Positions 61,621 through 64,000 of a stretch of 64,000 nt of DNA are shown here, piece by piece. This DNA comes from Combretum micranthum (taxonomy: Eukaryota > Streptophyta > Magnoliopsida > Myrtales > Combretaceae): NCBI GenBank assembly GCA_024138025.1, contig JAMXBD010000636.1, positions 124,001-188,000 of the forward strand. The letters run 5' to 3'. Under the pieces are notes generated by a model. The model had not been told where the DNA came from. It did no database searches and saw nothing but the letters and a program-made list of their open reading frames with translations. The position numbers and the translations under genes were made by a program. How positions within the stretch are numbered: position 1 is the first letter of the stretch; each line of letters begins with the position of its first letter.

Positions 61621-62334
61621 AAATTTCCGGTTGAGAGCCTTCTATTAAATGGATTCGGTGATTACAAGATCTGTCAGGTGGTAGAGCTGCTGGTTCTTCA
61701 AAAAGATCATGGAATTCTTCCAATAAGTCTATCATGGAAGGATGTATTGTTTGTGGATATTGTTTTGATGAATCCACTGTGTTGGAAATCATCCAACATT
61801 GAATTTCCACCCTTTAGTGTTGAGCTTAGTAAGGAATTTAGTGCAGCTCCTGAGATATTTTTTAATTTCTCTTGTGCTCCTCAAAGTACAATTCTGTCCT
61901 TGCCAAACAAAAGTCATACTCAATGTTTTGAAATTCCAATTACTGTTCCCAATGAGATAGCCAGGCATTCCTAAAATCAGCTCACATGAATTCAAGGGAA
62001 TAATGTGAAAGTCTGACTGAAAAATAATTCCTTGCATTTGCCAGTGAAAGTTCCGCACCATTTGGTTACTCTGCAATCTACTCCCATCAGCTAATATAAC
62101 TGATATTGAGGCAGGATTTGATTGAGAGCAGTTGAGTTTCTTGGCCAATTTAGCATCCATAAAATTGGATGAACTACCAGTGTCAATCAAGATGTTTAAA
62201 ATCTTCATCTTATGACTTCCTATAACCCGCATGCAATGCTCCATAGTATCTCCTTCTCCTCCTACTGCATTCAGCTGTAGTTGAGATAGATCAATTCCCA
62301 ACTCATTGATACATTCCTCACTACCTTCATCCAT
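61619..62334 (-). pseudogene. Retropepsin-like protease and PR-RT linker
   Basis: 61789-62334 encodes an aspartic protease with the active-site block ILIDTGSSSNFMDAKLAKKL and a second conserved stretch CELILGMPGYL. The next frame (61619-61810) carries the linker to RT, FHDLFEEPAALPPDRSCNHR and IHLIEGSQPE, typical of chromodomain elements. The linker overlaps the protease end in another frame, which implies a frameshift. Confidence 0.75.
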
Positions 62335-62339
62335 GCTAC

Positions 62340-63497
62340 ATCCTCATCCGGTTCTACTACTAGTAGGTTCAACCTTTTGCTTTTACAACGTGACCAGGAC
62401 CAAAAGACTCATCACACCAAAAGCAGATTTTCTTTCTTCTTTTCTCCTCAAGTTCTCAGGTGTCAGTCGTCTAGTGGATCGGTTTGTGTGTTGAAGTTGG
62501 GTTTGGCAATGGGAGGTTTAGTGTGTGAGCTTGGAGCAGTGTTTGGGTTTAGGGTAGTGTTTGTGGTGTGTGTGGTCTGTTTGTGAATTGTGAAGGGTTT
62601 GTTGAATATTGGCTGAACTGTGGCGAACATTCTGTGATTAGCTGTGAATTGACCCTTGAATGTTTTCATATTGTGTTTGGAGGATAAGAGAGTAGCTTCC
62701 TGTAATTTGGCTAGGGTTAAGGCTTGTGTGATGGATTTTGGTTGGAACATCCGAATAGGATATTGGATTTCTGGTTTCAATCCACTAAGATAGCAACTGA
62801 CAAGGTGTAGCTCAGATAATTGAACTTGTGTGGACAGGTACATAAACTCATCATTATAATCTTGTAAGGAACCAACCTGTTATAGTTCTTTCAATTCAGA
62901 CATTGGGTCTTCAAACCTTCTATCATTAAATCTGGCATTTAGAATTTTTGTGAATTCATCCCACGTTAAGGAAGTGGTTTCAGTCCTGGTTTTAACAAAG
63001 GCATTATACCACTCATATGATTTATCATCAAGATGCATAGTGGCAATTTTAACCTTAAGGTCATTAGGAGTATCATCTAGAATAAAGAATTGCTCAGCTC
63101 TAGATACCCAGTTTCTAAAACCCCCACCATTAAATGCTGGAAATTCAATTTTAGTATTTCTAGTTGGCACTTGATAGTTTGCTGAATTGTTATTGGAATT
63201 TCTCGTACCTTGATTGGCTCCATTTGTTGAAATACTGTCCAGTTCTGTACTATCTTTGGTTGTGGATTGATCGAGCACCGTTCCCTTACCCATTAATTGT
63301 TGTTTAAATGATTCAATGGTTTGATTTTGTTTCTCAATTAATTTTTGTTGATTTTGCAGAGTTTCTAAAAACATTTTGATCCATGCTTCCTGTCGATTGG
63401 CTTGTTCCTTGAGTGCAGTATCTTGCCTGTCCAACTGTTCTTTAAGCACAGCTTTCATGGCTTCTTCCATCCTTTTGGATTCGCGCGTCTCCATCAC
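62340..63497 (-). pseudogene. Gag with one in-frame stop and a damaged zinc knuckle
   Basis: It starts at 63497 (MMETRESKRMEEAMKAVLKE). A glutamine-rich coiled-coil stretch lies at about residues 15-75 and the capsid block IEFPAFNGGGFRNWVSRAEQ, FFILDDTPNDLKVKIATMHL and WDEFTKILNARF at about 135-205. A TAA at 62880-62882 interrupts between SELKEL and QVGSLQDYNDEF; reading resumes in the same frame to 62463. Just after, 62370-62460 holds a degraded CCHC zinc knuckle (a C..C....H...C arrangement visible only after a small frame change). Confidence 0.8.
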
Positions 63498-63500
63498 AGT

Positions 63501-63513
63501 GGCTCTGATACCA
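63501..63513 (-). other. Primer-binding site (initiator-Met tRNA)
   Basis: On the minus strand TGGTATCAGAGCC, two bases after the 5' LTR end TTGCA. This matches the usual primer site for plant Ty3/gypsy elements that use initiator-Met tRNA. Confidence 0.85.
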
Positions 63514-63515
63514 GT

Positions 63516-64000
63516 TGCAATATGGTGAAATTAGCAGCAGAGTTAAGGAAATAACCGAATGCGGCAAATACTTGAATGCAAGTATTTTAGAGTAAATTCA
63601 TTGTAATATTTCTGATGATTTCTGTTTATCACCCAAATGGTGATATATATACAGAGAGTTGTTTGATATGTTGTAACAAAAAGATCTATAAGATCCTATC
63701 ACGTGCAAACCATGGAGGGTTTGTTATGCCACGTCACTAATTCAGCAATATAAAAATATTACATCATAAAGTCTAGTTGGTAAATAACTATGTTTATTTA
63801 TTTTGGATTTATGGGCATATGAGCTGCCCACAACCCGATCCATAAAGGATTCGGTCCAACCGACAATTAAACCATCTAGCAGCCTCCTGTCTTGTCTCCT
63901 GCAGCTTCACGTGTCTTCTGCATCTTCACGTGGTCCTTCGTACGCTCACTTTATCTTTCTGAACAGACATCAGTTCCCTTTCTTTTTCTTTTTTTTTTTT
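63516..64000 (-). repeat. 5' LTR of the chromodomain element (partial, window edge)
   Basis: Nearly identical to 58364-58850. Differences seen are mostly one-base indels, for example in the GAGAGTCTG/GAGAGTTG, GTCTCTGCAG/GTCTCCTGCAG and CCCTTCTTTT/CCCTTTCTTTTT stretches. Confidence 0.9.

Larger units (their letters stand above)
58364..64000 (-). mobile_element. Chromodomain Ty3/gypsy retrotransposon (5' LTR runs out of window)
   Basis: On the minus strand the order is 5' LTR (63516 to beyond 64000), primer-binding site 63501-63513, gag, protease, RT/RNase H, integrase with a chromodomain-like end, polypurine tract 58927-58937, and 3' LTR 58364-58926. The LTR ends are TGCAATA...TATTGCA. The overlapping parts of the two LTRs (about 485 bp) differ at only a handful of places, mostly one-base indels, which suggests a recent insertion. 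The coding region nonetheless has stops and frameshifts. The base 5' of the left LTR reads GTTTC (58359-58363); its partner lies outside the window. Confidence 0.9.

Overview
This is plant nuclear DNA, most likely from a eudicot. It is AT-rich and dominated by LTR retrotransposons of plant lineages (Athila-like Ty3/gypsy, a chromodomain Ty3/gypsy, a gag-only derivative), solo LTRs, hAT-type DNA elements and MITE-like repeats. I saw no rRNA, tRNA, CRISPR array or prokaryotic gene organisation. I cannot name the species.

The host content is a small tandem cluster of berberine-bridge-enzyme-like (BBE-like) FAD oxidases, all on the + strand. BBE-1 (37933-39558) is the only intact host gene: a single 541-codon exon with a signal peptide, the FAD and BBE domains, and an unusual loss of the flavin-binding cysteine. 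BBE-2 (51553-55826) carries a 1-bp frameshift and a 2.63-kb gag-only retrotransposon in its coding exon. BBE-3 (56588-58162) has two in-frame stops, a frameshift and a small deletion over the active site.

Layout: 1-740 is the 3' end of a long LTR that interrupts an old Athila-like element (741-10923: gag, protease, RT/RNase H, integrase, a second Athila ORF behind a probable intron, polypurine tract, 2-kb 3' LTR). The U3 of that LTR holds a cluster of GCC-box/DRE-type motifs, and similar motifs recur just before the second ORF. From about 10.9 to 26.3 kb there are no genes. That stretch holds diverged copies of a local non-coding repeat, an 847-bp hAT element (11932-12778) and a 3,489-bp solo LTR (14299-17787). 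Two solo LTRs of one giant-LTR family (5,457 and 5,287 bp) lie in opposite orientations on either side of BBE-1. From 58364 to the window end is a minus-strand chromodomain Ty3/gypsy element whose two LTRs are nearly identical although its coding region is broken.

Four insertions have perfect 5-bp target duplications visible in the sequence (AAAAT, GTTTC, ATTTT, AAATC), and the hAT element has an 8-bp duplication with one mismatch. The main story is a BBE-like cluster being eroded by retrotransposons, with one surviving gene. I found no clear new multi-gene system. The best leads are the motif array shared by the Athila LTR and its internal ORF, the cysteine-less BBE-1, the three-LTR gag-only element and the local non-coding repeat array.
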